From Thermodesulfobacteriota bacterium (GTDB lineage: Bacteria > Desulfobacterota_D > UBA1144 > Nemesobacterales > UBA2774): a DNA stretch of 64,000 nt. This document shows positions 16,381 through 24,974 of the stretch, piece after piece (position 1 is the stretch's first letter; every line of letters starts with the position of its first letter). The stretch is taken from NCBI GenBank assembly GCA_035325995.1, contig DAOKYU010000009.1, forward strand, positions 87,266-151,265, written 5' to 3'. Both the position numbers and the translations under genes were made by a program. The notes below the pieces were generated by a model that worked only from the letters and a program-made list of their open reading frames with translations, made no database searches and was not told the origin of the DNA.

Positions 16381-17097
16381 ATGAGATCAGGTGGAAGGGA
16401 CTGGGACGAGCTCAGGCCCGTAACGATAACGCGCGGCGTCATGAAGTACGCCGAAGGCTCCGCGCTGATAGAAACCGGCGAGACGAGAGTCCTCTGCACG
16501 GCGACGGTCGAAACCAGGGTTCCGCCGTTTCTGAGAGACACGGGCAGGGGATGGGTGACGGCCGAGTACTCGATGCTCCCCCGCTCGACGAAGGACAGGA
16601 TAACCCGCGACAGCGTAAAGGGCAGAATAGGCGGACGCTCGCACGAGATACAGCGCATAATAGGACGCGCCCTCCGTTCCGTGATCAATCTGGACAAGCT
16701 CGGCGAAATGTCTATAACCATCGACTGCGACGTCCTCCAGGCGGACGGCGGCACGCGGACCGCGGCCATAACGGGCGCGTTCGTGGCTCTCTCCGACGCG
16801 GCGCTCCACCTCGTAAGCACCGGGGTCCTCGCCGACAGCCCCATGCAGGATTACATAGCCGCCGTCAGCGTCGGAATCGTCGAAGGCAAGACCGCGCTCG
16901 ACCTGGACTACGAGGAAGACTCCACCGCAGAGGTGGACATGAACGTCGCCATGACGGGCTCCGGCCTCCTGGTCGAGGTGCAGGGGACGGCCGAGGGCAA
17001 GCCCTTCAGCAAAAGAAGGCTTTCACAGCTCGTCACGCTCGCCGAAAAGGGAATAAACGAGCTCATACAAAAACAAAAAGAAGCGCTCACGGAATAA
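16381..17097 (+). CDS. rph: Ribonuclease PH
   Basis: A 238-residue phosphorolytic 3'-5' exoribonuclease that trims tRNA 3' ends. The start MRSGGRDWDELRPVTI, the core EYSMLPRST and RSHEIQRIIGRALR, and the phosphate/catalytic region DCDVLQADGGTRTAAI are all canonical. Length matches the family norm of about 238. GAGGT lies 8 bases before the ATG. It is followed after 20 bases by rdgB, a common pairing. Confidence 0.97.
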   Translation: MRSGGRDWDELRPVTITRGVMKYAEGSALIETGETRVLCTATVETRVPPFLRDTGRGWVTAEYSMLPRSTKDRITRDSVKGRIGGRSHEIQRIIGRALRSVINLDKLGEMSITIDCDVLQADGGTRTAAITGAFVALSDAALHLVSTGVLADSPMQDYIAAVSVGIVEGKTALDLDYEEDSTAEVDMNVAMTGSGLLVEVQGTAEGKPFSKRRLSQLVTLAEKGINELIQKQKEALTE

Positions 17098-17117
17098 ACC
17101 CGAACTGGAAACGACTT

Positions 17118-17717
17118 ATGATCGACGAAATAGTTTTGGCTACCGGCAATAAAGGAAAGATAAAGGAATTCGAAGGACTCCTCCGCGGCGTGGCAGGGAA
17201 AATAACCGGCCTCGGCGACCTCGAATCACCGCCCGAAATCGTCGAGGACGGCGATACCTTCATGGAGAACGCGCTCAAGAAGGCCCGTGCGCTCGCGAAA
17301 TATTCCGGGAAGCCCGCGCTTGCAGACGATTCCGGCCTCGCGGTGGACGCACTCGGCGGAAAGCCGGGCGTATACTCGGCCCGGTATGCAGGTGAGGGCG
17401 CGACAGACGAAAAGAATATAGACAAGCTCCTCGGCGAGCTCGGCGATACGGAGAACAGAAACGCCAGGTTCGTATGCTTCCTCGCCCTCGTCACTCCTGA
17501 CGGGAAGGAGACGGTGGTCAGCGGAAAGTGCAAAGGGATTATACTCACCGAGCGCAGGGGCAGCGGCGGGTTCGGGTACGACCCCGTCTTTTACCTCCCC
17601 GAATTCGGGAAAACGATGGCCGAGATACCGTCCGGGCTCAAGAACGAAATCAGCCACAGGGCGCGCGCCGTGGAAAAACTCGTCCGCATCTTGAAGGAAG
17701 AATCGTCCGGCGTGTAG
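17118..17717 (+). CDS. rdgB: XTP/dITP diphosphatase (HAM1/RdgB family)
   Basis: A 199-residue house-cleaning pyrophosphatase that removes ITP, XTP and dITP from the nucleotide pool. Motifs: ATGNKGKIKEFE (8-19), ADDSGLAVDALGG, GSGGFGYDPVFYLPE and the closing SHRARA substrate-binding motif. The start is ATG at 17118, giving MIDEIVLATGNKGK; a longer frame upstream is a shadow of rph. It probably shares a transcript with rph. Confidence 0.96.
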   Translation: MIDEIVLATGNKGKIKEFEGLLRGVAGKITGLGDLESPPEIVEDGDTFMENALKKARALAKYSGKPALADDSGLAVDALGGKPGVYSARYAGEGATDEKNIDKLLGELGDTENRNARFVCFLALVTPDGKETVVSGKCKGIILTERRGSGGFGYDPVFYLPEFGKTMAEIPSGLKNEISHRARAVEKLVRILKEESSGV

Positions 17718-17738
17718 ATCTCTCCCGGCATGACACGG

Positions 17739-18512
17739 CTAACCCGGCTTCCGCCCCGTGAATACCGCTATCGGGAACGTGAACACGAGCTTCCCGTTCT
17801 CGCGGCGCGCGTTTATGCCCAGCGCATCGACGCCTATGTCGCCCTCTATTATCGCCGTCACCTCGGCCCTCTGTTCGGGCGCATGTGAAGAAGCGTCGAG
17901 CAGATGCTCCACGTCGGCGTCGAGCCCGTATGCGCCGTACTGCACGTCTTCGAGGCCCGATTCCCCGAACAGACGGCTGAATTCCGGCCCCGTGAGGGCG
18001 TGCGCGTGCGAATCGTCCCTCAGCTTCTCCATCCGGTCGTATTCCTCCGAAGACTCCTCGGCGACGCAAACGTCGGCGACGAGTACCCTTCCCCCGGGCC
18101 TGCACACGCGTATCATCTCGCCGAACACGGCCCCGGGGTCGAGGAAGTGATGGAAGCTGTAACGCGTTATGACGCGGGAATATTCCCCGTCGGAAAAGGG
18201 CAGCGGGTTTGCGTTCCCGATAACCCAGTCCACGTTCGTAAGCTCCTTTCCGGCCGCGAGCTCGCGCGCCTTTTCGATCATCGCCTCCGTAATGTCTATG
18301 CCGGTAACGTGCGAAGCACGGCGGGCAAACTCGCACGCGACGAGCCCCGGCCCGCACGCAACGTCGAGCACATTGTCGCCCGCCCCGACGCCCGACATTT
18401 CGATCAACATGTCCATTGCGTTCATGTGTATGTCGAGCTCGGCGAACGGCGCCGCCTGCTTCGAGAACTGGTCCACTATCCTTTCGAGGTGCCCCCTTTC
18501 TGCGTCACTCAT
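17739..18512 (-). CDS. Class I SAM-dependent methyltransferase (UbiE/type 11)
   Basis: A 257-residue methyltransferase. SAM-binding motif I is VLDVACGPGLVACEFARRA, followed by VTGIDITEAMIEKAR, NANPLPFSDGEYSRVITRYSF split over the DNA-proximal loop, and PGGRVLVADV. The C-terminal half resembles UbiE/MenG-like enzymes but no quinone genes are adjacent, so the substrate is unknown. The start is ATG at 18512, with GGAGG 8 bases upstream; an earlier ATG at 18578 lacks a ribosome site. Confidence 0.88.
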   Translation of the reverse strand: MSDAERGHLERIVDQFSKQAAPFAELDIHMNAMDMLIEMSGVGAGDNVLDVACGPGLVACEFARRASHVTGIDITEAMIEKARELAAGKELTNVDWVIGNANPLPFSDGEYSRVITRYSFHHFLDPGAVFGEMIRVCRPGGRVLVADVCVAEESSEEYDRMEKLRDDSHAHALTGPEFSRLFGESGLEDVQYGAYGLDADVEHLLDASSHAPEQRAEVTAIIEGDIGVDALGINARRENGKLVFTFPIAVFTGRKPG

Positions 18513-18677
18513 CTCTATCGCCTCCGGACTAAAGGTATAAGCGGAATAGGCTACACGCAGAAAGCCCCGTGTAAACAAAATCCGCTCTGATCGCCATCAG
18601 CCGGCGCGGCAAAATCACTGAAACCGGGCCGTATTACGCCTGTTTCCGGCTCCGTAAATTTTTTGGCCCCGAGGGTC

Positions 18678-18706
18678 TTGCAACCGCTCTGGCTTTCGAA
18701 TATATT
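18678..18706 (+). promoter_or_regulatory. Candidate promoter for pyrG
   Basis: TTGCAA (4 of 6 to consensus) is followed after exactly 17 bases by TATATT (5 of 6). It lies about 60 bases upstream of the pyrG start in the divergent intergenic region. Confidence 0.45.
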
Positions 18707-18768
18707 AGTAAAGACCAAGACGGTCCCGCCATTAATTTTCAAAAATCGTTCTCTGAGGTCATAGATAT

Positions 18769-20382
18769 TTGAAGACTAAATTCATATTCGTAACGGGTGG
18801 TGTTATGTCCTCTCTGGGAAAGGGGCTCGCCGCCGCATCTATCGGTGCGCTCCTCGAAAGCAGGGGGCTCGAGGTCACGCTCCAGAAGCTGGACCCCTAC
18901 ATAAACGTCGACCCCGGCACCATGAACCCCTTCCAGCACGGCGAGGTATTCGTCACGGACGACGGCGCCGAGACCGATCTCGACCTCGGCCACTACCAGC
19001 GCTTCACCAACGCCCGGCTCTCGCAGAAGAACAACTTCACGACCGGAAAGGTCTACCACTCCGTCATCATGAAGGAGAGGGAAGGGAAGTACCTCGGAAA
19101 GACAGTGCAGGTGATCCCGCACATCACCGACGAAATCAAGTCACGCGTGCTCGACGTCGCGGGCGACAACGACGTCGTGATCGTCGAAGTCGGCGGCACG
19201 GTCGGCGACATCGAAAGCCTCCCGTTTCTCGAGGCCGTAAGGCAGCTCCGGACGGAGCTCGGCCGCGAAAACACGCTTTTCATACACCTCACCTACGTCC
19301 CCTATCTCGCTGCGGCGGGCGAGCTCAAATCCAAGCCCACCCAGCACAGCGTAAAGGACATGCTGCAAATCGGCATCCAGCCCGACATACTCCTCTGCCG
19401 GACGGACAGGTTCCTCCCGAAGGAGATAAAAGAGAAGATCGCGCTCTACGGCAACATCCGCATGGACGCCGTAATCACGGCGAAGGACGTCGAAACCATT
19501 TACGAAGTCCCGCTTATATTCCACCAGGAAAAACTCGACCAGATAATCACCGACTACCTCAAGATGTGGACCCGCAAGCCTGACATCGCCGTCTGGGAAA
19601 ACATCGCCTACAGGTTCTCGCACCCGAAAACGGACGTCACGATTGGCGTCGTCGGTAAGTACGTCAGCCTCAAGGACTCTTACAAGAGCCTCCACGAGGC
19701 CCTTTCCCACGGCGGCATGGCGAACGACTCCCGCGTGGAGATCAGATACGTCGATTCCGAGGACATCGAATCCCAGGGAGTAGACTCGCTCCTCTCCGGA
19801 GTTCACGGAGTCCTCGTCCCGGGCGGCTTCGGCAAGAGGGGATTCGAGGGGAAGATAGAGGCCGTAAGGTTCGCCCGCGAAAACAAGGTCCCGTTCTTCG
19901 GCATATGCCTCGGCATGCAGATGGCTGTCGTCGAATATGCACGCAACGTCTGCGGCATCCTGGGGGCGGGCACCCGCGAGTTCGGCGACGACGTCCAGGA
20001 CCCGGTAATCGACCTCATGGAGGAGCAGAGGGACGTGAACGACATGGGCGGGACGATGAGGCTCGGGGCCTACCCGTGCATACTCAAAAAAGACACGCTG
20101 GCCTTTTCGGCTTACGAAACGGACGAGATATCCGAAAGGCACCGCCACAGGTACGAGGTCAACAACGCCTACAGGGCGGCTCTTGAAGAGAGCGGCCTCA
20201 TACTGAGCGGGCTGTCTCCCGACGGAAAGCTCGTCGAGATGGTCGAGCTCAAGAACCACCCTTGGTTCCTCGGCTGCCAGTTCCACCCCGAATTCAAATC
20301 CACGCCTCGCGATCCGCACCCTCTCTTCAGGGATTTCGTCAAGGTCGCCATGGAATACAAGTCCTCGCGTAACGCGGCCTAG
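18769..20382 (+). CDS. pyrG: CTP synthase
   Basis: A 537-residue CTP synthase that aminates UTP using glutamine. The N-terminal synthetase domain starts KFIFVTGGVMSSLGKGLAAA; the C-terminal class I glutamine amidotransferase has FFGICLGMQ with catalytic C380 and the CQFHPEF His-Glu end. Length is typical. The start is TTG at 18769 with GAGGT 9 bases before it, because no ATG precedes the conserved KFIFVTGG start. A predicted terminator follows at 20399-20424. Confidence 0.97.
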   Translation: MKTKFIFVTGGVMSSLGKGLAAASIGALLESRGLEVTLQKLDPYINVDPGTMNPFQHGEVFVTDDGAETDLDLGHYQRFTNARLSQKNNFTTGKVYHSVIMKEREGKYLGKTVQVIPHITDEIKSRVLDVAGDNDVVIVEVGGTVGDIESLPFLEAVRQLRTELGRENTLFIHLTYVPYLAAAGELKSKPTQHSVKDMLQIGIQPDILLCRTDRFLPKEIKEKIALYGNIRMDAVITAKDVETIYEVPLIFHQEKLDQIITDYLKMWTRKPDIAVWENIAYRFSHPKTDVTIGVVGKYVSLKDSYKSLHEALSHGGMANDSRVEIRYVDSEDIESQGVDSLLSGVHGVLVPGGFGKRGFEGKIEAVRFARENKVPFFGICLGMQMAVVEYARNVCGILGAGTREFGDDVQDPVIDLMEEQRDVNDMGGTMRLGAYPCILKKDTLAFSAYETDEISERHRHRYEVNNAYRAALEESGLILSGLSPDGKLVEMVELKNHPWFLGCQFHPEFKSTPRDPHPLFRDFVKVAMEYKSSRNAA

Positions 20383-20398
20383 CGTGGGGCCGACGAGG

Positions 20399-20424
20399 CT
20401 CCGGCGATATCCGGAGAGAATTTT
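20399..20424 (+). terminator. Probable terminator after pyrG
   Basis: Six-bp stem CTCCGG / CCGGAG with loop CGATAT, followed by AGAATTTT. The stem is short and the T-run modest. Confidence 0.5.
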
Positions 20425-20578
20425 CGCTGCGTATCCCGTAAAAAAGGCACGGTCCGGCTGTAAACACCTTACACATCCTCAGCGATCCGCCTGAAAATTT
20501 CAGTGTAACTCCACCTTCTCATGCTATATTTATATAGTGAAACGCCGGTCGGTTGCGGCCCGCATCGGGAGGTATGGA

Positions 20579-20974
20579 ATGAAAAAAATATCGCTGAAAA
20601 ATAAGACCGTTTATATTATCGGTCTTTTCCTGGCGGCCGTGTTTTATGCCTGCCCGGCCCTGTCCGATGTGCCGCCCGGGCAGAAGCCCGAGGTCGAATT
20701 CCTTATAGAGACGGTGCGCACGACCGACTGCAAATTCGACAGGAACGGAAAGACGTACAGCGGCAAGAAGGCCGCGAGCCATCTCCAAAGAAAATACAAC
20801 CACTACAAGGACGAGATAACCTCGACCGAAACGTTTATAGAATACTCCGCGACAAAGAGCATGCTGTCCGGGGCCGACTACTACATCATTTGCCCGGGCG
20901 AGCCGCCGGTTAGGTCCCAGGACTGGCTCCTCGAGAAGCTTTCGGAATTCAGGCAAAAGAACAAAACCGAATAA
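20579..20974 (+). CDS. DUF5329-like secreted protein
   Basis: A 131-residue protein with an N-terminal signal peptide (MKKISLKNKTVYIIGLFLAA then FYACPALS) and a mature domain with EVEFLIETVRTTDCKF, RNGKTYSGKKAASHLQRKY, TAxxFIxxxATKSxxSG-like spacing and YYIICPG. This is the DUF5329 pattern; function unknown, periplasmic. The two mature cysteines (in TDCKF and IICPG) may form a disulfide. GGGAGGT lies 5 bases before ATG 20579, so this start is chosen over 20537. Confidence 0.8.
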   Translation: MKKISLKNKTVYIIGLFLAAVFYACPALSDVPPGQKPEVEFLIETVRTTDCKFDRNGKTYSGKKAASHLQRKYNHYKDEITSTETFIEYSATKSMLSGADYYIICPGEPPVRSQDWLLEKLSEFRQKNKTE

Positions 20975-21007
20975 ACCCCCGTATTTCCGCCCGTTTGACG
21001 AAATTTT

Positions 21008-21035
21008 TTGTAAATCTCCTCCGCTCAATTAGAAT
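21008..21035 (+). promoter_or_regulatory. Promoter for a leaderless RNase II-family mRNA
   Basis: TTGTAA (21008-21013), 16 bases, TAGAAT (21030-21035). Only 9 bases separate the -10 box from the ATG at 21045 and there is no ribosome site, so transcription should start within a few bases of the start codon. Confidence 0.55.
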
Positions 21036-21044
21036 AGTTACCCC

Positions 21045-23054
21045 ATGATTTTAGAGAAGCTGCCAAGGGCAGGCGAAGTATTGCTGTTTAGAAAACGTCA
21101 GGAGCCGTCGCTCGGAATATTTTCTCACCTCGAAGGAAACAAGGCCGCCGTCTTTTCCGAAGAGGGGCGCGAAGTTACGGTGGACCCGGAAAAAATCGCG
21201 TTCGTGAGCCCGGTCACGATCACGGGCGACCTCACGCAATCCGAGAAAAAACTCGCGCTTAGAGACCTCCGCCGGAGGCTCGACGAAGCCCGCGAAGAGA
21301 TAGACCTCGTAACGGTCTGGGAGTGTTTCGAGGGCGAGACCCGCGAAGTCCCCTACAAGGAGCTCGCGGAATTCTACTACGCGGGCGAAGAGGCGGACGG
21401 CTTCGATGCGCTCGCGTTCTTCTGGTCGGTGGACAAGAACGACGTCTACTTCAGGCGCGGGGCGGCGGGCTACGAGCCCAGGGCCCGCGACGAAGCGGAC
21501 GAGATAATCCATAAAAAAGAAGTCGAGCAAAAGAAGAAAGAAGAGAGGGAGAGCGCCGTCCGCTGGGCGAAGGGAATCATCTCCGGCCACGCCCCCGATC
21601 TCGGCGATTTCACGCCCGACGCCTACATCGATCTCCTTCGCGGCTACGTCATACACCTGGACAAGTTCAGCCGCGCCCCCGAGGCGAAATCTTTCCTCTC
21701 CGAAATAGGCATACGCGACCCCGAGGGCACGATAGAATTCCTCGTGAAGGCCGGGGGGTGGGGCGTGGACGAGGACCCGATGATAAAGAGGTTCTACGTC
21801 AGGGAGGATTTTCCGGCCAAGGTCCTGGCCGAAACCGAAAGGATCATGTCGGGGCCCGTCCCGAAAGAGGGCCTCCGCGACCTTACGCACCTCGACATCT
21901 TCTCGATAGACGACGAAAACACCGAGGACATAGACGACGCGCTCTCCATGGAGGAAACGGACGGGGGAGGCATGACCATAGGCATACACATAGCCAACGT
22001 CGCGGCCCTCGTTCAAAAATGGGGCGACGCCGACGAAGAGGCGTCCAAGCGCGGCGAAACTATTTACCTCCCCGAAAAGCGCATACACATGTTCCCGCCG
22101 GATTTCATAAAGGAAAGGCTCTCGCTCGTGGAGAACACCGAGCGTCTCTCGCTCTCGCTCATGGTGAGCGTAGACCAGGCCTTGAGCGTAAAGGGGACTG
22201 AATTCGTGGCGTCCATAATCAGGGTCAGGCGCAACATGACGTATAAGGAAGGGACGGAATACTTCCTGAACGACCCTGTGGGGATGAGGATGAGAGAATT
22301 CGCGCTCAGGCTGAGGAGCTCACGCCTCGAAGCCGGGGCGCTCATCGTCCAGCTTCCACAATTAAAAGTGAGGACGGGGGAGGGCGGGGCCATCTCTATC
22401 GAGAAGAACCCTATGAATTCCGAGGCCCACGTAGTCGTCGCCGAGATGATGATCCTGATGAACAGGACGGCCGGGAAATTCCTCAAGGACAGGCGCATAC
22501 CGGCGATCTACAGGTCCCAGCCCGAACCCGTAGCCGAAGACGCGCACGGGCTCGACGATACGAACCCTCTCTATCCGCTCCAGATCGTAAAGTTTCTAAG
22601 GGCCCCCCGCATCGGGCTCGGCCCCGACGTCCACAAGTCGCTCGGCATAGACGTCTACACGCAGGTCACCTCTCCCATCCGCCGCTACACCGACCTCGTC
22701 ATGCAGCGCCAGATATTATCCGAGCTCGTGGAGGGCGAGCCGATGTACACCGAGGACGAGCTCGAAAACCTCTATCCGATGATCGAGGTCGGAATACGCG
22801 ACAAGAAGACGATCGAGAGGAACCGCGAAAGGTACTGGCTCTACAAGCACCTGAAGTCGCTCGAAGGGACGGCGATAAACGGCATAATCAGTTCGACGTC
22901 CGGAAGGAGGATAGGGGTCTATCTGCCTGACTACCTCTTCGAGACGACAGTAAGCAACGGGCCTGAAACCCCTGTCACAGAGGGCGACCAAGTGCGTCTA
23001 CTTGTGACGAAAGTCGACCCGCTGAGGCGTATTTTGACCCTGTCGTTGACGTAA
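21045..23054 (+). CDS. RNB-domain exoribonuclease, RNase II family
   Basis: A 669-residue 3'-5' exoribonuclease. The catalytic RNB domain (about 280-570) has the Asp cluster in LDIFSIDDENTEDIDDALSME and continues through RRNMTYKEG and VTSPIRRYTDLVMQRQIL. The C-terminal S1-like beta domain ends VRLLVTKVDPLRRILTLSL. The first 270 residues, charged and helical, include KKEVEQKKKEERES and are unlike E. coli RNase II or R cold-shock domains, so it belongs to the divergent RNase II group. The ATG appears to be the first or nearly the first transcribed codon. Confidence 0.92.
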   Translation: MILEKLPRAGEVLLFRKRQEPSLGIFSHLEGNKAAVFSEEGREVTVDPEKIAFVSPVTITGDLTQSEKKLALRDLRRRLDEAREEIDLVTVWECFEGETREVPYKELAEFYYAGEEADGFDALAFFWSVDKNDVYFRRGAAGYEPRARDEADEIIHKKEVEQKKKEERESAVRWAKGIISGHAPDLGDFTPDAYIDLLRGYVIHLDKFSRAPEAKSFLSEIGIRDPEGTIEFLVKAGGWGVDEDPMIKRFYVREDFPAKVLAETERIMSGPVPKEGLRDLTHLDIFSIDDENTEDIDDALSMEETDGGGMTIGIHIANVAALVQKWGDADEEASKRGETIYLPEKRIHMFPPDFIKERLSLVENTERLSLSLMVSVDQALSVKGTEFVASIIRVRRNMTYKEGTEYFLNDPVGMRMREFALRLRSSRLEAGALIVQLPQLKVRTGEGGAISIEKNPMNSEAHVVVAEMMILMNRTAGKFLKDRRIPAIYRSQPEPVAEDAHGLDDTNPLYPLQIVKFLRAPRIGLGPDVHKSLGIDVYTQVTSPIRRYTDLVMQRQILSELVEGEPMYTEDELENLYPMIEVGIRDKKTIERNRERYWLYKHLKSLEGTAINGIISSTSGRRIGVYLPDYLFETTVSNGPETPVTEGDQVRLLVTKVDPLRRILTLSLT

Positions 23055-23214
23055 CAGGACGTCCGGCCCCGCAACTCAATAAATTCCCGGCAACCAAGAC
23101 GCTGCTCTATCAGCCCACCAAATATTAAAGCTCAATCTTAAGTATATATTATTTCTGTAATAGCAGTATAATAAATACCAATATTTAAAGGTTGTCCTAT
23201 GTCAGATTCGAAGC

Positions 23215-24606
23215 CTATTCCGGACTGTTTTTCAGGGCTTCAAGTATTTCCTCAAGGCTCGTATATTTGAGCCTCGGCCTCCCGGCGGCCTTTCCTCGCT
23301 CGACTTCCAGCACGTCCAGCCTGAGCCAGTCTTCGTATGTAATAAAATCGGGCTGAGCCTTCCTGACAAACGCTTCGAGGCTCTCCCTGTCGGGGCTTTC
23401 CGGCTTAAGGAGCTTCCCCGAAGCTATATCCTCGACAATGCACTCCACGGTCTCGCCCGAATCCTGCTTGTTGGTCCCTATGACGCCCGACGGCCCGCGC
23501 TTGATCCATCCCGTGGCGTAGAGCCCGCTTACGTGCCCACCCGTCCCCGGGTCGGTGACGCGCCCCTTCTCGTTGTGTATCACTCCCCACTTCTCGTGGA
23601 ACGGCACCTCGGGAAGCGGCACTCCGAGATACCCTATCGAGCGGAAGACGATCCCGGCCTCGAGCTCTTCGTACTCGTCCGTGGCGCGGGAGCGTATCTC
23701 CCCCTTTTCGTCCCTGTAAAGCTCGTTCCTGACGAGCCTTACGCCCCTGACCCTGCCGTTCTCGTCGCCCAATATCTCCACCGGGGAGACGAGGAACCTT
23801 ATGTGAAGCTGCCTTTCCTTCACGTGCCCGGCAGGGTCGCAGAACGACTTCAGTATCTCTATCTTGTTTATGGTGGACTGGTCCTTCGACGTTTCGAGCT
23901 CGGCCTTCGTCTCGTCGTCGAGCTCGACCTCGTGCGGGAGCGTCACCGCGTGGGCGGCCATCATCTTCCCGAGCTCCCTGACCTCGGGGTTCGTAAATGC
24001 GGCCTGCATAGGGCCCCTCCTGCCGAGGAGATAAACCTCCCTGATCTCGCTTTCTTCGAGCGCCTCCAGGGCGTAATCCGCTATGTCCGTTTCCCTTAGC
24101 TCCTCGTCCGTCCGGCACAGTATGCGCGCGACGTCTATCGCGACGTTCCCTACGCCCACGACGACGGCCCTTTTCACGGAAAGGTCGAAATCGAGGTCCC
24201 TGTAATCCGGGTGCCCGTTGTACCAGGCGACGAACTCCGTCGCCGTGTGGCTGCCCTTGAGGTCCTCGCCCGGTATGCCGAGCTTCCTGTCCGTCTGCGC
24301 GCCGGTGGCGAAGACGATAACGTGGTAAAAGCGCTTCAAATCCGAAAGGTGGATGTGCTTTCCGAACTCGACGTTCCCGTAGAACCTGACCTTCGGGTTC
24401 GCCGCGATCTTGTCGTAAATCTTCGTCACGGATTTTATCTTCTGATGGTCCGGCGCGACGCCCGATCTCACGAGCCCGTGGGGCGTCGGCAGCCTGTCGA
24501 ATATGTCTACCTCGAAGTCGTGCTCCGTGCGTTTCAGCAAATGCTCGGCCGCGTAAAAACCGGCCGGTCCCGAGCCGATAATGGCGACTCTTATAGTATC
24601 GTTCAT
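23215..24606 (-). CDS. Ferredoxin/adrenodoxin-NADP+ reductase, FprA type
   Basis: A 463-residue flavoprotein that moves electrons between NADPH and ferredoxin. FAD site: VAIIGSGPAGFYAAEHLLKR; the family-specific LVRSGVAPDHQKIKSV follows. NADP site: VVGVGNVAIDVARIL. Near the end, TGWIKRGPSGVIGTNKQDS is the conserved adrenodoxin-reductase-like motif. The start ATG 24606 is favoured because GGAG lies 9 bases upstream; a TTG six bases earlier is less well spaced. Convergent with the RNase gene, with 160 AT-rich bases between the two stops. Confidence 0.93.
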   Translation of the reverse strand: MNDTIRVAIIGSGPAGFYAAEHLLKRTEHDFEVDIFDRLPTPHGLVRSGVAPDHQKIKSVTKIYDKIAANPKVRFYGNVEFGKHIHLSDLKRFYHVIVFATGAQTDRKLGIPGEDLKGSHTATEFVAWYNGHPDYRDLDFDLSVKRAVVVGVGNVAIDVARILCRTDEELRETDIADYALEALEESEIREVYLLGRRGPMQAAFTNPEVRELGKMMAAHAVTLPHEVELDDETKAELETSKDQSTINKIEILKSFCDPAGHVKERQLHIRFLVSPVEILGDENGRVRGVRLVRNELYRDEKGEIRSRATDEYEELEAGIVFRSIGYLGVPLPEVPFHEKWGVIHNEKGRVTDPGTGGHVSGLYATGWIKRGPSGVIGTNKQDSGETVECIVEDIASGKLLKPESPDRESLEAFVRKAQPDFITYEDWLRLDVLEVERGKAAGRPRLKYTSLEEILEALKNSPE

Positions 24607-24974
24607 CTTCAATGCTCCGTTGGGTTAAATAGTTTTCTTCCTGTCGGTACGCATAAAAAGAGCTTCAGTCCGGAAATGGAAATTCCCGCGGGGCCACGGG
24701 ATTCTGAAAATTTCTTCGACTAGTTATGCATAGTTCTTTTTACCGAGTATTATAATTTAATGGAATAAATATACCAAAAATCCGGGCGGAGGGGTTAATG
24801 CCGGCCACGCCGCAGCCGCCGCGATTATTTATACCATAACGAGCCCGGTTTTCCGGGCGTGATGCGCGCCCGAAGACAGCCTTTCACGGCCGTCCCCTTC
24901 GGAAGCGCATTCGACAAAGCAGGCAAAGAGAAGCATCCGGGTTCCCGGAGCCAGTCAGTACCGGTAAAGAAATA
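24607..24974. other. Divergent intergenic region between ferredoxin reductase and ptsP
   Basis: 368 bases with no gene. A good -10-like TATAAT on the plus strand lies at 24751-24756 without a clear -35. Short stem-loops (CCCGG / CCGGG near 24844-24859) lie in the presumed ptsP leader. No known riboswitch motif was seen. Confidence 0.45.
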
